Shown here piece after piece: positions 8,709-18,580 of a stretch of 64,000 bases of DNA. The position numbers and the translations under genes are program-made. Location of the stretch: contig NZ_QMBP01000001.1 of assembly GCF_003289945.1 (NCBI RefSeq), positions 868,001 to 932,000 of the forward strand, in the 5' to 3' direction. Under the pieces are notes generated by a model that saw only the letters and a list, made by a program, of their open reading frames with translations, ran no database searches and was not told where the DNA came from. Position 1 is the first letter of the stretch. Each line of letters starts with the position of its first letter. The DNA is from Mesorhizobium hawassense (lineage in GTDB: Bacteria; Pseudomonadota; Alphaproteobacteria; Rhizobiales; Rhizobiaceae).

Positions 8709-9079
8709 TCCCGCGGGCCTCAGACCCGGAAGTCTTCAGAGGATAAGGCCGCGACAAGACGACCGGTTTCCAAGAGCAAGAATGCAACAGGCCGAACCGG
8801 GCGTAGTTGCGCGAAATAACAGGGAAGCGAGCGGGTTTCAGGCGCGGGGGCGTCTGGGGAGCTCGACTGCAAAAGCCGTGACCGACCGAAACAAGGTCGG
8901 CGCGGCTTTTTGCATTACGTTTGGTAATCATGCGCTTGGCCCAAGAAATCCTCGCCGGAATGAACCAAAACCGGCCTCACTGTGCTCTCGACAGTTTCTG
9001 CGAAGGGTGAAATTGTCCCGGCTCTGTGGAAGCAGCGCCGCCGGAGCCGGCGCGCGCAAGTGGAGGAGTTCTTATAGTC
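8709..9079. other. Intergenic region between the Sel1 gene and livK-like gene
   Basis: 371 bases without a credible gene. It contains the terminator at 8869-8915 and then a roughly 160-base leader of the binding-protein gene with a GC-rich potential hairpin around 9035-9055 (CGCCGCCGGAGCCGGCG). No known riboswitch pattern was recognised. Confidence 0.5.
8869..8915 (+). terminator. Rho-independent terminator
   Basis: A long stem pairs 8869-8887 with 8895-8913 (GCAAAAGCCG... against ...GCGGCTTTTTGC) around a 7-base GAAACAA loop, with a run of five T at 8907-8911. It closes the Sel1 transcription unit and insulates the next gene. Confidence 0.85.
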
Positions 9080-10201
9080 ATGAAAAAATTGGGTATTTTG
9101 AGCGCGGCCGCATTTGGCCTGATGATGAGCGCGTCGGTTGCCTTCGCCGACGACATCACCATTTCGGTGGTCGGCCCGATGACCGGGCAACTCGCCACCA
9201 TCGGTGACCAGTTCAAGCAGGGCGCGCAGGCCGCCGCCGACGCCATCAACGCGGCGGGCGGCGTCAACGGTTCTCAGATCAAGCTCGACATCGAGGACGA
9301 CCAGTGCGATCCGAAGCAGGCGGTTTCGGTCGCCAACCGCATCGTCGCCAATGGCGTCAAGTTCGTCGACGGCCATGCCTGCTCGGGCTCCAGCATTCCG
9401 GCCTCGGCCGTCTATGCCGAGGCCGGCACGCTGATGATGAGCCCGGCCTCGTCCAACCCGGTGCTGACCGACGCCGCCGCCAAGTCTGGCTGGCCGACGA
9501 TCATGCGCCTCTACACGCGTGACGACGCGCAGGGCGCCTTCATCGGCCCGTGGATCGCCAAGAAATATGCCGGCAAGAACGTCGTCGTGCTGCACGACAA
9601 GAGCGCCTACGGCCAGGGCGTGGCCGATGCCGTGAAGGCGACGATGAATGCCGGCGGCCTCAAGGAAGTCGACTACGAAGGCATCAATGCCGGCGAGAAG
9701 GACTATTCGGCGCTCGTCACCAAGCTGAAGGAGCTCAAGGCCGATGTCGTCTATTTCGGTGGCTATCACCCCGAAGCGGGCCTCATCCTGCGTCAGGCGG
9801 CCGAGCAGAACGTCAAGTTCCAGCTGATCATGCCGGACTCGATCGCCTCGCCGGAATTCTGGCAGGTCGCCGGCCCGGCCGGTGAAGGCACCATGTTCGT
9901 CTTCCCGTCGGACCCGCAGTCGAAGCCCGAAGCAAAAGACGCGGTCGCCAAGATCAAGGCCGGCGGCTTCACCCCGGAAGGCTTCACGCTGTTCTCCTAT
10001 GCCGTGATCCAGGCCGTTGCCGAAGGTGTCAAGCGCGCCGGCACCGACGATCCGGCCAAGGTCGCCGAGGCGCTGAAGGACGGCAAGCCGATCAGCACCG
10101 TCGTCGGCGACGTCATCTTCGACGAGAAGGGCGACTTGAAGAACGCCAGCTACGACATCAACCAGTGGCACGACGGCAAATACGCGCCGATCCAGCAGTA
10201 A
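9080..10201 (+). CDS. Branched-chain amino-acid ABC transporter substrate-binding protein (LivK/LivJ type)
   Basis: Periplasmic binding protein of the HAAT family that delivers leucine, isoleucine or valine to a Liv permease. 373 residues: signal peptide 1-22 (MKKLGILS..., cleavage after AFA), then a two-lobe type I periplasmic fold beginning ITISVVGPMTGQLATIGDQF. The family landmarks DDQCDPKQAVSVANRIV, VDGHACSGSSIPAS, PTIMRLYTRDDAQG and a late YAVIQAVAEGVK helix are present. The ATG at 9080 follows TGGAGGAG; the longer frame upstream lacks a ribosome site. No permease or ATPase genes are adjacent, so it is an orphan subunit. It faces the leucine-catabolism cluster, which fits a leucine role, by inference only. 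Confidence 0.93.
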   Translation: MKKLGILSAAAFGLMMSASVAFADDITISVVGPMTGQLATIGDQFKQGAQAAADAINAAGGVNGSQIKLDIEDDQCDPKQAVSVANRIVANGVKFVDGHACSGSSIPASAVYAEAGTLMMSPASSNPVLTDAAAKSGWPTIMRLYTRDDAQGAFIGPWIAKKYAGKNVVVLHDKSAYGQGVADAVKATMNAGGLKEVDYEGINAGEKDYSALVTKLKELKADVVYFGGYHPEAGLILRQAAEQNVKFQLIMPDSIASPEFWQVAGPAGEGTMFVFPSDPQSKPEAKDAVAKIKAGGFTPEGFTLFSYAVIQAVAEGVKRAGTDDPAKVAEALKDGKPISTVVGDVIFDEKGDLKNASYDINQWHDGKYAPIQQ

Positions 10202-10216
10202 TCGGTCCTGTTTGTG

Positions 10217-10250
10217 CGAAAATGGCCGGGCTCGTCCCGGCCATTTTCGT
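10217..10250. terminator. Bidirectional rho-independent terminator
   Basis: A perfect 14-base stem, CGAAAATGGCCGGG against CCCGGCCATTTTCG, with a CTCGT loop and A/T tracts on both flanks. It can stop both the binding-protein transcript and the converging mccA transcript. Confidence 0.88.
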
Positions 10251-10251
10251 T

Positions 10252-10350
10252 AGAGCAATTCCAGGAAAAGTGTGAGCGGTTTTCCGTCAGGAATTGCGTC
10301 AAACAAAGAGATAGAGCGGTTCGCCGTTTCCGTGAAACGGTGAAACGCTC
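10252..10350 (+). repeat. Intergenic repeat family R1, copy b
   Basis: The full ~100-base element, matched in reverse by 5241-5343 and in part by 31959-32012. Its right end holds an imperfect hairpin (GAGCGGTTCGCCGTTT against AAACGGTGAAACGCTC) and reaches the stop codon of mccA at 10349. Confidence 0.75.
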
Positions 10351-12313
10351 AGCCCTGGCCGTCCTCCGCGAACCGCACCAGCACCGTGCCGTCGCTGACC
10401 TGCGCGCCCTCGGTCGCGATCTCGGCGATCACCCCGTCATGCGGGGCGGCGATCATATGTTCCATTTTCATTGCCTCGAGGATCAGAAGCGGTTGGCCCT
10501 TGATAACGGCATCGCCCGCCGCGGCGCGTACCAGCTTGACCAGCCCCGGCATCGGCGCGCGCAGGCTACCCGAGGCGGCCCCTGCCTCGTCGGCCTTGGC
10601 CAGCGGATCGGGAACCGCGAACGTGTATCCGACCGCGCCCTCGAAGACGGTGACGTGGCCGGGCCAGCGGGCGGTATGCGGCATCGTCCTCAAATCATGC
10701 GTATTCACCGCATCATGCGGCGCTTCCAGCGCCACCTGGAAGCGGCCGTCCGGCCGCGCCGAAACCCGCGCCAGGATGTTCTCCTCGCCATGGCGCAAGC
10801 GAATGCGGCGCGCGAGCGTGTGGAAATGCGCATAGCCCGAAAGCGTCGCCCACGGATCGGCTGCCGGACCTGGCGCGCCGGCGTCGGTCGCGGCCAGCGC
10901 CGCGGCGGCGATCGTCTCGTCGCTCGGCGCGGGAATGGCGGTGAGCGCCTCCTGATGGCGGCCGATCAGCCCGGTATCGATATCGCCCGCTGCGAAATAG
11001 GCGTCAGCCGCCAGCGCCGCCAGGAAGGCGGTGTTGACGGTCGAGCCGGCCACTTCCGTCCGCGCCAGCGTCTCGCGCAGCGCGCCGAGAGCCGTGGTCC
11101 GGTCCTTGCCGTGCACCACCAGCTTGGCGATCATCGGATCGTAGAAGGGCGAGATCGCGTCGCCGGCACGCACGCCGGTCTCGATGCGCATTGAGCCCCC
11201 TTGCGGCCCTGCGCCGGGAAATTTGAGATGGTGCAGCGTGCCGGTCGCCGGCAGGAACCCTTTCGCGGCGTCCTCGGCATAGAGGCGCGCCTCGAAGGCG
11301 TGGCCCGACAGCGTGATTTCTGCCTGCGTCTTCGGCAGTTTTTCGCCGGAAGCAACGCGCAACTGCCATTCGACGAGATCGACGCCGGTGACCATTTCGG
11401 TGACGGGATGCTCGACCTGCAACCGCGTGTTCATCTCCATGAACCAGAAGCGGTCGGCCTTGAGCCCCTGCGAGGCATCGACGATGAACTCGATTGTTCC
11501 TGCGCCGGAGTAATCGATCGCCTTGGCGGCCTTCACCGCCGCCTCCGTCATCGCCTTGCGCAGCGCCGGCGTCATGCCCGGGGCAGGGGCTTCCTCGATC
11601 ACCTTCTGGTGGCGGCGCTGCGCCGAGCAGTCGCGTTCGTAAAGATGCACCGCATTGCCGAAATTGTCGCCGAACACCTGCACTTCGATATGGCGCGGCT
11701 TGTCGACATATTTTTCCACCAGCACGCGGTCGTCGCCGAAGGCAGCCTTGGCCTCGCGCCGCGCGCCTGACAGCGCCTCGGAGAAATCGTCGGGGTGGTC
11801 GACACGCCGCATGCCCTTGCCGCCGCCGCCGGCGCGCGCCTTGATCAGCACCGGATAGCCGATCTCGCGCGCTTTGGAAGCAAGCAGCACGATCTCCTGC
11901 GCCTCGCCGTGATAGCCGGGCACCACCGGCACGCCGGCCGTTTCCATCAGCCGCTTGGCGGCGTCCTTCAGTCCCATGGCGCGGATCGAGGCGGCTGAGG
12001 GGCCGATGAAGACGAGCCCGGCCGCCGTCACATGGTCGACGAAGTCGGGGTTTTCGGACAGGAAGCCGTAGCCTGGATGGATGGCCTCGGCGCCGGTCGC
12101 AAGTGCCGCCGTGATGATCCGATCGCCGCGCAGATAGCTCTCGCCGACGGGCGAAGCGCCGATATGCACTGCCTCGTCCGCCATCTCGACATGCAGGGCG
12201 CGGGCATCCGCGTCCGAATAGACGGCGACGGTCCGCACCCCGAGCTTGCGGGCGGTGCGGATGACACGACAGGCGATCTCGCCGCGATTGGCGATCAGGA
12301 TCTTGCCGAACAT
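10349..12313 (-). CDS. mccA: 3-Methylcrotonyl-CoA carboxylase, biotin-containing alpha subunit
   Basis: With MccB it carboxylates 3-methylcrotonyl-CoA to 3-methylglutaconyl-CoA in leucine breakdown. 654 residues: the biotin carboxylase ATP-grasp region occupies about 1-450 (KILIANRGEIACRVIRTARK, the ARAGGGGKGMR glycine-rich loop, EMNTRLQVEHPVTE), followed by a linker and a biotinyl domain at about 580-650 with EAMKMEH, biotin on Lys616. Sequence alone could also fit other acyl-CoA carboxylase alpha subunits; adjacency to mccB and ivd decides for methylcrotonyl-CoA. It is separated from mccB by a macrodomain gene and three small secreted paralogues, which is unusual. No hmgL lyase gene is in the window. 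Confidence 0.92.
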   Translation of the reverse strand: MFGKILIANRGEIACRVIRTARKLGVRTVAVYSDADARALHVEMADEAVHIGASPVGESYLRGDRIITAALATGAEAIHPGYGFLSENPDFVDHVTAAGLVFIGPSAASIRAMGLKDAAKRLMETAGVPVVPGYHGEAQEIVLLASKAREIGYPVLIKARAGGGGKGMRRVDHPDDFSEALSGARREAKAAFGDDRVLVEKYVDKPRHIEVQVFGDNFGNAVHLYERDCSAQRRHQKVIEEAPAPGMTPALRKAMTEAAVKAAKAIDYSGAGTIEFIVDASQGLKADRFWFMEMNTRLQVEHPVTEMVTGVDLVEWQLRVASGEKLPKTQAEITLSGHAFEARLYAEDAAKGFLPATGTLHHLKFPGAGPQGGSMRIETGVRAGDAISPFYDPMIAKLVVHGKDRTTALGALRETLARTEVAGSTVNTAFLAALAADAYFAAGDIDTGLIGRHQEALTAIPAPSDETIAAAALAATDAGAPGPAADPWATLSGYAHFHTLARRIRLRHGEENILARVSARPDGRFQVALEAPHDAVNTHDLRTMPHTARWPGHVTVFEGAVGYTFAVPDPLAKADEAGAASGSLRAPMPGLVKLVRAAAGDAVIKGQPLLILEAMKMEHMIAAPHDGVIAEIATEGAQVSDGTVLVRFAEDGQG

Positions 12314-12362
12314 GGAACCTCCCGGTTTGGCCTCGGGCGGCGCCAGTCCTGCGGGCGCCAGC

Positions 12363-12740
12363 CTATTTCGAAACCGCGATTGCGCAGCCGCCGCTCGCGG
12401 TTTTGACCTTCCACTTTTTCAGGCCGTACTGGCAGTTGCGCAAGGCGATCTCTTCCGCCGCCTTCTGGGTCGGCGCGTTGAGTTTCGCTCCACAGATAAT
12501 GTAGAGATCGACGACGCGAGAATAGAAGGTCGTCGCGTAGGCCGAATGCCCGCTCGCCGCTTTGTAGGCGAGATAGGCTTTGTAGCAGGCTTCCTTTGGA
12601 TCCAGCGACAAATTCGGAGCAAACCGCTTGTCGCCGATCTTGCCGGCCAGCGATTCTGCCGTGGCCGTGCCGGCCGTTGTCGCGACAAGCAGCCCGGCCA
12701 GCAGCGACACGCCTACCAGTTTGGTCCTTGCGAAATTCAT
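12363..12740 (-). CDS. Small secreted four-cysteine protein, paralogue A
   Basis: 125 residues with a signal peptide (1-29, ending TATAES). The mature part shares a pattern with the next two genes: (S/G)LAGK-GDKRF, a first Cys near A-C-Y-K-A-Y, GHSAYATTFYSRVVDLYIICG, LNAPTQKAAEE-A-RNC and GLKKWKV-TASGGCAIAVSK. Four cysteines are conserved across the set and could form two disulfides. The closest general resemblance is to DUF4189-like secreted proteins, but I am not sure of membership. The ATG at 12740 follows a G-rich ribosome site. It lies 49 bases upstream of mccA on the same strand. Function unknown. Confidence 0.75.
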   Translation of the reverse strand: MNFARTKLVGVSLLAGLLVATTAGTATAESLAGKIGDKRFAPNLSLDPKEACYKAYLAYKAASGHSAYATTFYSRVVDLYIICGAKLNAPTQKAAEEIALRNCQYGLKKWKVKTASGGCAIAVSK

Positions 12741-12776
12741 TCCGGTCCCCCCAGGGCGAAAAAAGCGGTCTGATGT

Positions 12777-13157
12777 CTATTTCGATGCCGCGATTGCGCA
12801 GCCGCCGCTCGCCGTGTTGAGCCGCCACTTCTTCAGGCCGCCCTGGCAGTTGCGCATCGCTGCGTCCTCCGCGGCCTTTTGCGATGGTGCGTTGAGCGCT
12901 TTGCCGCAAACGACATAGAGGTCCCTGACGCGCGTATAGAAAGTGGTCGCATAGGCCGAATGCCCGCCCGCCGCGACATAGGCATTGTAGGCAATCCTGC
13001 ATTGGTCCTTGGCATTCATCGCCAACGGCGGCGGAAAGCGCTTGTCGCCGACGCTGCCTGCCAGCGATCCGGCAGCCATGCTGATGCCGGACGCCGACGC
13101 GACCAGCGCCGCCGCCATCATCGCCGCAGCCGCTCGTCTCATGTCTATTGATTTCAT
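12777..13157 (-). CDS. Small secreted four-cysteine protein, paralogue B
   Basis: 126 residues, signal peptide about 1-29 (ISMAAGS), same architecture as its neighbours: LAGSVGDKRFPPPLAMN, GHSAYATTFYTRVRDLYVVCG, LNAPSQKAAEDAAMRNCQGG and TASGGCAIAASK. Identity to paralogue A is high, especially in the last 60 residues, so this is a recent tandem duplication. The start at 13157 follows AAGGGGGGCGGA, a strong ribosome site; a start at 13193 is possible but would add a non-signal extension. Four conserved cysteines. Confidence 0.75.
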   Translation of the reverse strand: MKSIDMRRAAAAMMAAALVASASGISMAAGSLAGSVGDKRFPPPLAMNAKDQCRIAYNAYVAAGGHSAYATTFYTRVRDLYVVCGKALNAPSQKAAEDAAMRNCQGGLKKWRLNTASGGCAIAASK

Positions 13158-13196
13158 TCCGCCCCCCTTGGGAAGAAAAAGCCTGTGCCTCATAAC

Positions 13197-13568
13197 CTAT
13201 TTGGATGCGGCGACGCCGCAGGCTCCGGCCGTGGAAACCTTCCACTTCTTGCGACCGGATTCGCAGGATTGAAGAGCGCGAGCCTTTGCGGCTTGCTCCG
13301 AAGGCGCATTGATCGCGATGCCGCAGATCGTAAATTCTGTCGCCCAGTTGAAGGGCGTCATGGCGAAGGCGGAATGACCGCGCGCCGCGATATATTCGCC
13401 ATAATGCTTGCCGCAGCCGCCGGTCGAGCCCGGCGATATGTATACAGGGAAGTGGATATTGCCCTTGCTGCCCGACAGTGTTTCGGCCGCCCAAGCGTTC
13501 GGCGCCACAAATATTAGCAATCCCGCGAGTGCTGAGACGGTCCACTTGCTGCAATATTTCAAGATCAT
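13197..13568 (-). CDS. Small secreted four-cysteine protein, paralogue C (divergent)
   Basis: 123 residues from ATG at 13568 after GGGGTGGAA; a GTG two codons upstream is the alternative. The signal peptide ends around NAWAAE. It keeps the family frame (LSGSKGNIHFPVYISPGSTGGC, ARGHSAFAMTPFNWATEFTICG, INAPSEQAAKARALQSCESG, then KKWKVSTAGACGVAASK) and the cysteine positions, but is clearly further diverged than A and B, with W-A-T-E-F-T replacing R-V-x-D-L-Y. It is the first of the three in transcription order and lies 120 bases after the macrodomain gene. Confidence 0.72.
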   Translation of the reverse strand: MILKYCSKWTVSALAGLLIFVAPNAWAAETLSGSKGNIHFPVYISPGSTGGCGKHYGEYIAARGHSAFAMTPFNWATEFTICGIAINAPSEQAAKARALQSCESGRKKWKVSTAGACGVAASK

Positions 13569-13687
13569 TTCCACCCCACCCCATTTGCCCAGTGCAAGAT
13601 GAGGAATAGCGAATATTTTTTTCCGGCGCTAGCGGGTGCCCGGAAATTCGCATTTGCCTGTATTGAGGAATCATTTGGGCCATAAGT

Positions 13688-14218
<531 letters not shown>

Positions 14219-14220
14219 CG

Positions 14221-15828
14221 TCACATCCTGAACACGCCGAACTTCGTTTCCTCGATGCCGGCGTTGAGCGCCGCGGAAAGGCTCAGCGCCAGCACATCGC
14301 GGGTTTTGGCCGGATCGATGATGCCGTCGTCCCAAAGCCTTGCCGAGGAATAGAGCGGGTGGCCCTCATGCTCGTATTTCATCAGGATCGGTTTTCGGAA
14401 TTTGGCTTCCTCCTCGGCGCTCCATTCACCGCCCTTGCGCTCGATGCCTTCGCGCTTGACCATGGCAAGCACCGTCGCCGCTTGCTCGCCGCCCATCACC
14501 GAGATGCGCGCGTTCGGCCACATCCACAGGAAGCGGGGCGAATAGGCGCGGCCGCACATGCCGTAATTGCCGGCGCCGAACGAGCCGCCGATGATGACGG
14601 TGAGCTTGGGCACACGTGCCGTGGCGACCGCCATCACCAGCTTGGCGCCGTCCTTGGCGATGCCGCCGGCCTCATATTTTCGCCCGACCATGAAGCCGGT
14701 GATGTTCTGCAGGAAGATCAGCGGGATGCCGCGCTGGCAGCAGAGCTCGATGAAATGCGCACCCTTCAGCGCGCTTTCGGAAAACAGCACCCCGTTGTTG
14801 CCGATGATGCCGACCGGCATGCCGTGCAGATGCGCGAAGCCGGTGACCAGGGTGGTGCCGTAATTCTGCTTGAACTCGTCGAACTCCGAGCCGTCGACGA
14901 GGCGGGCGATCACCTCGCGCACGTCATAGGGCTGACGCAGATCCGTCGGCACGACGCCGTAGAGTTCATTCGGATCGTGAAGCGGCGGTGCAGCTTTCCG
15001 CAGATTGAGGCTTACCGCCTTGTTCCGATTGAGGTTCCTGATGATACGCCGGCAAATCGCCAGAGCGTGCTCGTCGTCCATCGCATAGTGGTCGGCAACG
15101 CCGGAAAGTCTCGTGTGCACATCGGCGCCGCCGAGCTCCTCGGCGCTGACATCCTCGCCGGTGGCCGCTTTCACCAGCGGCGGGCCGCCGAGGAAGATGG
15201 TCGCCTGGTTGCGCACTATGATCGTCTCGTCCGACATCGCCGGCACATAGGCGCCGCCCGCCGTGCAGGAACCCATGACGCAGGCGATCTGCGGGATGCC
15301 GGCGGCCGACATGTTGGCCTGGTTGTAGAAGATGCGGCCGAAATGCTCGCGGTCCGGGAAGACTTCGTCCTGGTTGGGCAAATTGGCGCCGCCGCTGTCG
15401 ACAAGGTAGACGCAAGGCAGATTGTTCTGCAGCGCGATTTCTTGCGCCCTGAGATGCTTCTTCACCGTCAGTGGGTAGTAGGTGCCGCCCTTCACGGTCG
15501 CGTCGTTGACGACGACCATCACCTCCGTGCCCTCGACGCGGCCGACGCCGGTGATGATGCCGGCGGCGGGAATGTCCTCGCCATACATCGACCATGCCGC
15601 GAATTGTCCGACCTCGAGGAAGGGCGAGCCGGTGTCGAGCACTTGCGCCAGCCGCTCGCGCGGCAAGAGCTTGCCGCGGCCCTGGTGGCGCTCGCGCGCT
15701 TCGTCGGAGCCGCCCCGCTCGACGCTTGCCGCCTTCTCGGAAATGTCGGCGACCAGCGCCCGCATGCGCTCGGCATTGGCGCGGAAGGTTTCGGAGGAGG
15801 AGGAGATCTGGGTTTGCAGTACCGCCAT
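14221..15828 (-). CDS. mccB: 3-Methylcrotonyl-CoA carboxylase, carboxyltransferase beta subunit
   Basis: Transfers CO2 from carboxybiotin on MccA to 3-methylcrotonyl-CoA. 535 residues in two crotonase-like carboxyltransferase halves. Landmarks: [14 protein letters not shown] at the N-terminus, [40 protein letters not shown] (the MccB hallmark), [26 protein letters not shown] and [16 protein letters not shown]. This pattern is specific to MccB rather than PccB. The ATG at 15828 is chosen; a TTG two codons upstream gives the same protein plus two residues. It is preceded by the DUF1444-like gene with a 9-base gap and followed at once by the macrodomain gene. Confidence 0.95.
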   Translation of the reverse strand: MAVLQTQISSSSETFRANAERMRALVADISEKAASVERGGSDEARERHQGRGKLLPRERLAQVLDTGSPFLEVGQFAAWSMYGEDIPAAGIITGVGRVEGTEVMVVVNDATVKGGTYYPLTVKKHLRAQEIALQNNLPCVYLVDSGGANLPNQDEVFPDREHFGRIFYNQANMSAAGIPQIACVMGSCTAGGAYVPAMSDETIIVRNQATIFLGGPPLVKAATGEDVSAEELGGADVHTRLSGVADHYAMDDEHALAICRRIIRNLNRNKAVSLNLRKAAPPLHDPNELYGVVPTDLRQPYDVREVIARLVDGSEFDEFKQNYGTTLVTGFAHLHGMPVGIIGNNGVLFSESALKGAHFIELCCQRGIPLIFLQNITGFMVGRKYEAGGIAKDGAKLVMAVATARVPKLTVIIGGSFGAGNYGMCGRAYSPRFLWMWPNARISVMGGEQAATVLAMVKREGIERKGGEWSAEEEAKFRKPILMKYEHEGHPLYSSARLWDDGIIDPAKTRDVLALSLSAALNAGIEETKFGVFRM

Positions 15829-15837
15829 CGCCAAACT

Positions 15838-16704
15838 CTATGCTTGAGCCAGGAGCTTACCGTTACGGCGCTCGAAAATCTTGTCGGACAGCAGGTTGAA
15901 GCCGTCCTTGAACGTGACGTCTATCATCTGCCGGGCAGCGTTCTGGGCATTCGGATTGCTCGCGTCGAAGACGAACAATTGGTCCCGGCGCGGCAGCGCG
16001 AACAGAACATCGCCGGGGAAATGCGGCTTGATGGACATCCAAAATTCGTCGAGAAGAATAAGGCTCGTAGAAAGCATCGTGTTGCCTTCTACATAATACA
16101 GATAAGCGATGCCGACGTCACCGTCTGAAACAATCTTTGGCAGCCATTTCTTCACATTGTTCAGTGCGACGTCACGCAAATCCGAAAGTGCTCTCCCTGG
16201 AAAATCCTTTGATGAAATAGGAGAGATTGAATCGTGAAGATCGGCCATATATACAATTGCGAGTTCTCCTACCAACGGCTCGTAGAGTAACTCCGTGCCA
16301 GGTGATTTGAGCTGATCGGCATACTGAAGCGTTCGCACCACAGCGATAAGATTATTTTCGCCAACCTTGGTAAGATGTGCGGCAGTCAAGACCCGGACAA
16401 ACCGGTCGATGGCGGCTTCGGCGTTCTCGTCGGGATAGGAGTTCAGGTAACCGAAGATGTTTGTAACGTCCGAAGTTACGTCCTCGTTGCCGATTCTCGT
16501 GTTGATTTTTGCGGGATCGGATGGATCCGCCACAGCACTTTCGACGCCTGGCAGGCGTTTGATGGCGGCGATGACGATTTCCCTGAATTCTGCGATGTCG
16601 GGGAAGCGCTGTTCCGTTGCCCTGGTGCGTCGCAGAAGGCCCGCAAATGACGCAAACAATGCCATAGAAAATAGTCCTCGCCGCGGGATATCGCCACCTG
16701 CCAT
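15838..16704 (-). CDS. DUF1444-like hypothetical protein
   Basis: 288 residues, soluble, no signal peptide. The block LLYEPLVGELAIVYMADLHDSI...SSKDF and the later LILLDEFW...LFALPRRDQLFVFDA resemble DUF1444 proteins (the Bacillus YtpQ type); this is pattern recognition only. The ATG at 16704 overlaps the ivd stop as TGATG, with AAGGAGGGGG just upstream, so translation is coupled to ivd; an internal ATG at 16665 is the alternative. Base composition is visibly more AT-rich than in ivd and mccB (for example 16075-16500), suggesting a later arrival in the cluster. Role unknown. Confidence 0.7.
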   Translation of the reverse strand: MAGGDIPRRGLFSMALFASFAGLLRRTRATEQRFPDIAEFREIVIAAIKRLPGVESAVADPSDPAKINTRIGNEDVTSDVTNIFGYLNSYPDENAEAAIDRFVRVLTAAHLTKVGENNLIAVVRTLQYADQLKSPGTELLYEPLVGELAIVYMADLHDSISPISSKDFPGRALSDLRDVALNNVKKWLPKIVSDGDVGIAYLYYVEGNTMLSTSLILLDEFWMSIKPHFPGDVLFALPRRDQLFVFDASNPNAQNAARQMIDVTFKDGFNLLSDKIFERRNGKLLAQA

Positions 16705-17867
16705 CACACCCCCTCCTTCATGATCTCCCGCCCAATCAGCCAGCGGCGGATCTCGCTGGTGCCGGCGCCGATCTCGTAGAGCTTGGCGTCGCGCAAAAGC
16801 CGCCCGGTCGGATAGTCATTGATATAACCGTTGCCGCCGAGCAGCTGGATGGCGTCGAGCGCCATCTGCGTCGCTTTCTCCGCCGCGAACAGCACGCAGC
16901 CGGCGGCATCCTTGCGGGTGGTCTCGCCGCGGTCGCAGGCGGCCGCCACGGCATAGACATAGGCGCGGGCCGCATTCATCGTCGAATACATGTCGGCGAG
17001 CTTGCCCTGCACCAGCTGGAAGCTGCCGATCGGCTGGCCGAACTGCTTGCGTTCGTGCACGTAGGGGATCGCTACGTCGAGACAGGCGGCCATCAGCCCG
17101 ATCGGGCCGCCGGAAAGCACCGCGCGCTCGTAGTCGAGGCCCGACATCAGCACCTCGACGCCGCGCCCTTCCTCATGCAGGACATTCTCGAACGGCACCT
17201 CGACATTCTCGAACACCAGCTCGCCGGTGTTGGAGCCGCGCATGCCGAGCTTGTCGAGCTTCTGCGCCACCGAGAAGCCGGCCATCGTCTTTTCGACGAT
17301 GAAGGCGGTGATGCCGCGCGAATGGCGCTCCGGATCGGTCTTGGCATAGACCACCATCGTCCCGGCGTCGGGACCGTTGGTGATCCACATTTTCGAGCCG
17401 TTGAGCACATAGCGGTCGTTGCGCTTTTCGGCGCGCAGCCGAAGCGACACCACGTCCGAGCCGGCGCCTGGTTCCGACATCGCCAGCGCGCCGACGGTTT
17501 TGCCCGAGCAGAGGCCGGGCAGGTACTTCTCCTTCTGCGCCGGCGTTGCCCAGCGGTTGATCTGGTTGACGCAGAGGTTGGAGTGCGCGCCATAGGACAG
17601 GCCGACCGAGGCGGAGGCGCGCGAGATTTCCTCCATCGCCACGACATGCGCGAGATAGCCCATGCCGCTGCCGCCGAAATCCGGATCGGCGGTGATGCCG
17701 AGCAGGCCGAGCGCGCCGAGCTCGCCCCACAGATGCGCCGGGAACTCGTTGGAACGGTCGATCTCGGCCGCGATCGGCGCGATCCGGTCCTGGGCGAAGC
17801 GCCGCACGGTGTCGCGCAATGCCTCGATGTCGCTATCAAGTCCAAAGTTCAGCGTATTCGTGTACAT
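16704..17867 (-). CDS. ivd: Isovaleryl-CoA dehydrogenase
   Basis: FAD enzyme that oxidises isovaleryl-CoA to 3-methylcrotonyl-CoA in leucine degradation, handing electrons to ETF. 387 residues, typical length. Acyl-CoA dehydrogenase landmarks: [58 protein letters not shown], and C-terminal [21 protein letters not shown] followed by [19 protein letters not shown]. The catalytic glutamate is in [13 protein letters not shown], the position used by isovaleryl-CoA dehydrogenases rather than by short/medium-chain enzymes. The ATG at 17867 follows GGGAGGAACGGC. It is first in the structural cluster, 47 bases after the tetR stop. Confidence 0.95.
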   Translation of the reverse strand: MYTNTLNFGLDSDIEALRDTVRRFAQDRIAPIAAEIDRSNEFPAHLWGELGALGLLGITADPDFGGSGMGYLAHVVAMEEISRASASVGLSYGAHSNLCVNQINRWATPAQKEKYLPGLCSGKTVGALAMSEPGAGSDVVSLRLRAEKRNDRYVLNGSKMWITNGPDAGTMVVYAKTDPERHSRGITAFIVEKTMAGFSVAQKLDKLGMRGSNTGELVFENVEVPFENVLHEEGRGVEVLMSGLDYERAVLSGGPIGLMAACLDVAIPYVHERKQFGQPIGSFQLVQGKLADMYSTMNAARAYVYAVAAACDRGETTRKDAAGCVLFAAEKATQMALDAIQLLGGNGYINDYPTGRLLRDAKLYEIGAGTSEIRRWLIGREIMKEGV

Positions 17868-17914
17868 GCCGTTCCTCCCTGCGCACGCCCCGGTTTTCGC
17901 GGATCATGCCTGTA

Positions 17915-18562
17915 TCAGAGTGCCACGGCGTCCCTGGCGCGCCCGGAGGGACGCGCGGTGCCATGGCTGATTGTCGCGCCGACTAGGCGCATTGTCATCG
18001 AAAGATATGATGCCGTGACTTCAGTGACGGACAGCCGCTCACCGGGCCGGAACCAGACGATGACGCCGGTCATCATCTGGATCAGCGCCATGGCGGTCAG
18101 CCCAGTATCGTCGATCTCGAAAACGCCGGCCTCGGCGCCGTCGCGCAGGATCGCGCGCAACTCCTTCTCATAGGCCGTGCGCATCTTGAGGATTTGCGTC
18201 AGCCGTTCATGCGACAGGCTGCGCAATTCCATGTTGGAGACATGGGTGGAGTGGCGCCGCTCTATGTGGAAGGCGATGTGGTTTTCGACGTAGGCGGCAA
18301 GCCGGCTCATCGGATCAGCCGCGGCCGGTCGCGCCGTGCTCCAGGCTTGCTGCAGGCCTTCCATATGCTCGCGCATCAGCGTGAACAGAAGGTCTTCCTT
18401 GGTCGGGAAATAGCGATAGAGCGCCGCCGCCTGCACGCCGACCTCCGCCGCCAGCTGTCGCATCGACATCGCCTCGTAGCCCAGGCGCGCGATCAGGTTG
18501 ACCGCCGCCTCGCGGACGGCCGCCTCCGTTTTTTCTCCGTCGGAACCCGTGGTGCGCGCCAT
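17915..18562 (-). CDS. TetR-family regulator, probable local controller of leucine catabolism
   Basis: 215 residues. The N-terminal helix-turn-helix spans about 15-60 (AAVREAAVNLIARLGYEAMS, MRQLAAEVGVQAAALYRYFPTKEDLL), a standard TetR DNA-binding domain. The C-terminal ligand domain has the look of acyl-CoA-responsive TetR proteins (IERRHSTHVSNMELRSL...MRTAYEKELRAILRDG). It is immediately upstream of ivd on the same strand, and an inverted-repeat operator candidate lies just before its own start. By context it likely represses ivd-mcc in the absence of a leucine-derived acyl-CoA; that is inference. Start ATG at 18562. Confidence 0.88.
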   Translation of the reverse strand: MARTTGSDGEKTEAAVREAAVNLIARLGYEAMSMRQLAAEVGVQAAALYRYFPTKEDLLFTLMREHMEGLQQAWSTARPAAADPMSRLAAYVENHIAFHIERRHSTHVSNMELRSLSHERLTQILKMRTAYEKELRAILRDGAEAGVFEIDDTGLTAMALIQMMTGVIVWFRPGERLSVTEVTASYLSMTMRLVGATISHGTARPSGRARDAVAL

Positions 18563-18580
18563 GATTGCCTCGTCGATCGT

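Noticed and set aside
14359-16128. 589-codon plus-strand frame opposite mccB
   Set aside because: mccB is unambiguous on the other strand; the plus frame has no ribosome site or domain.
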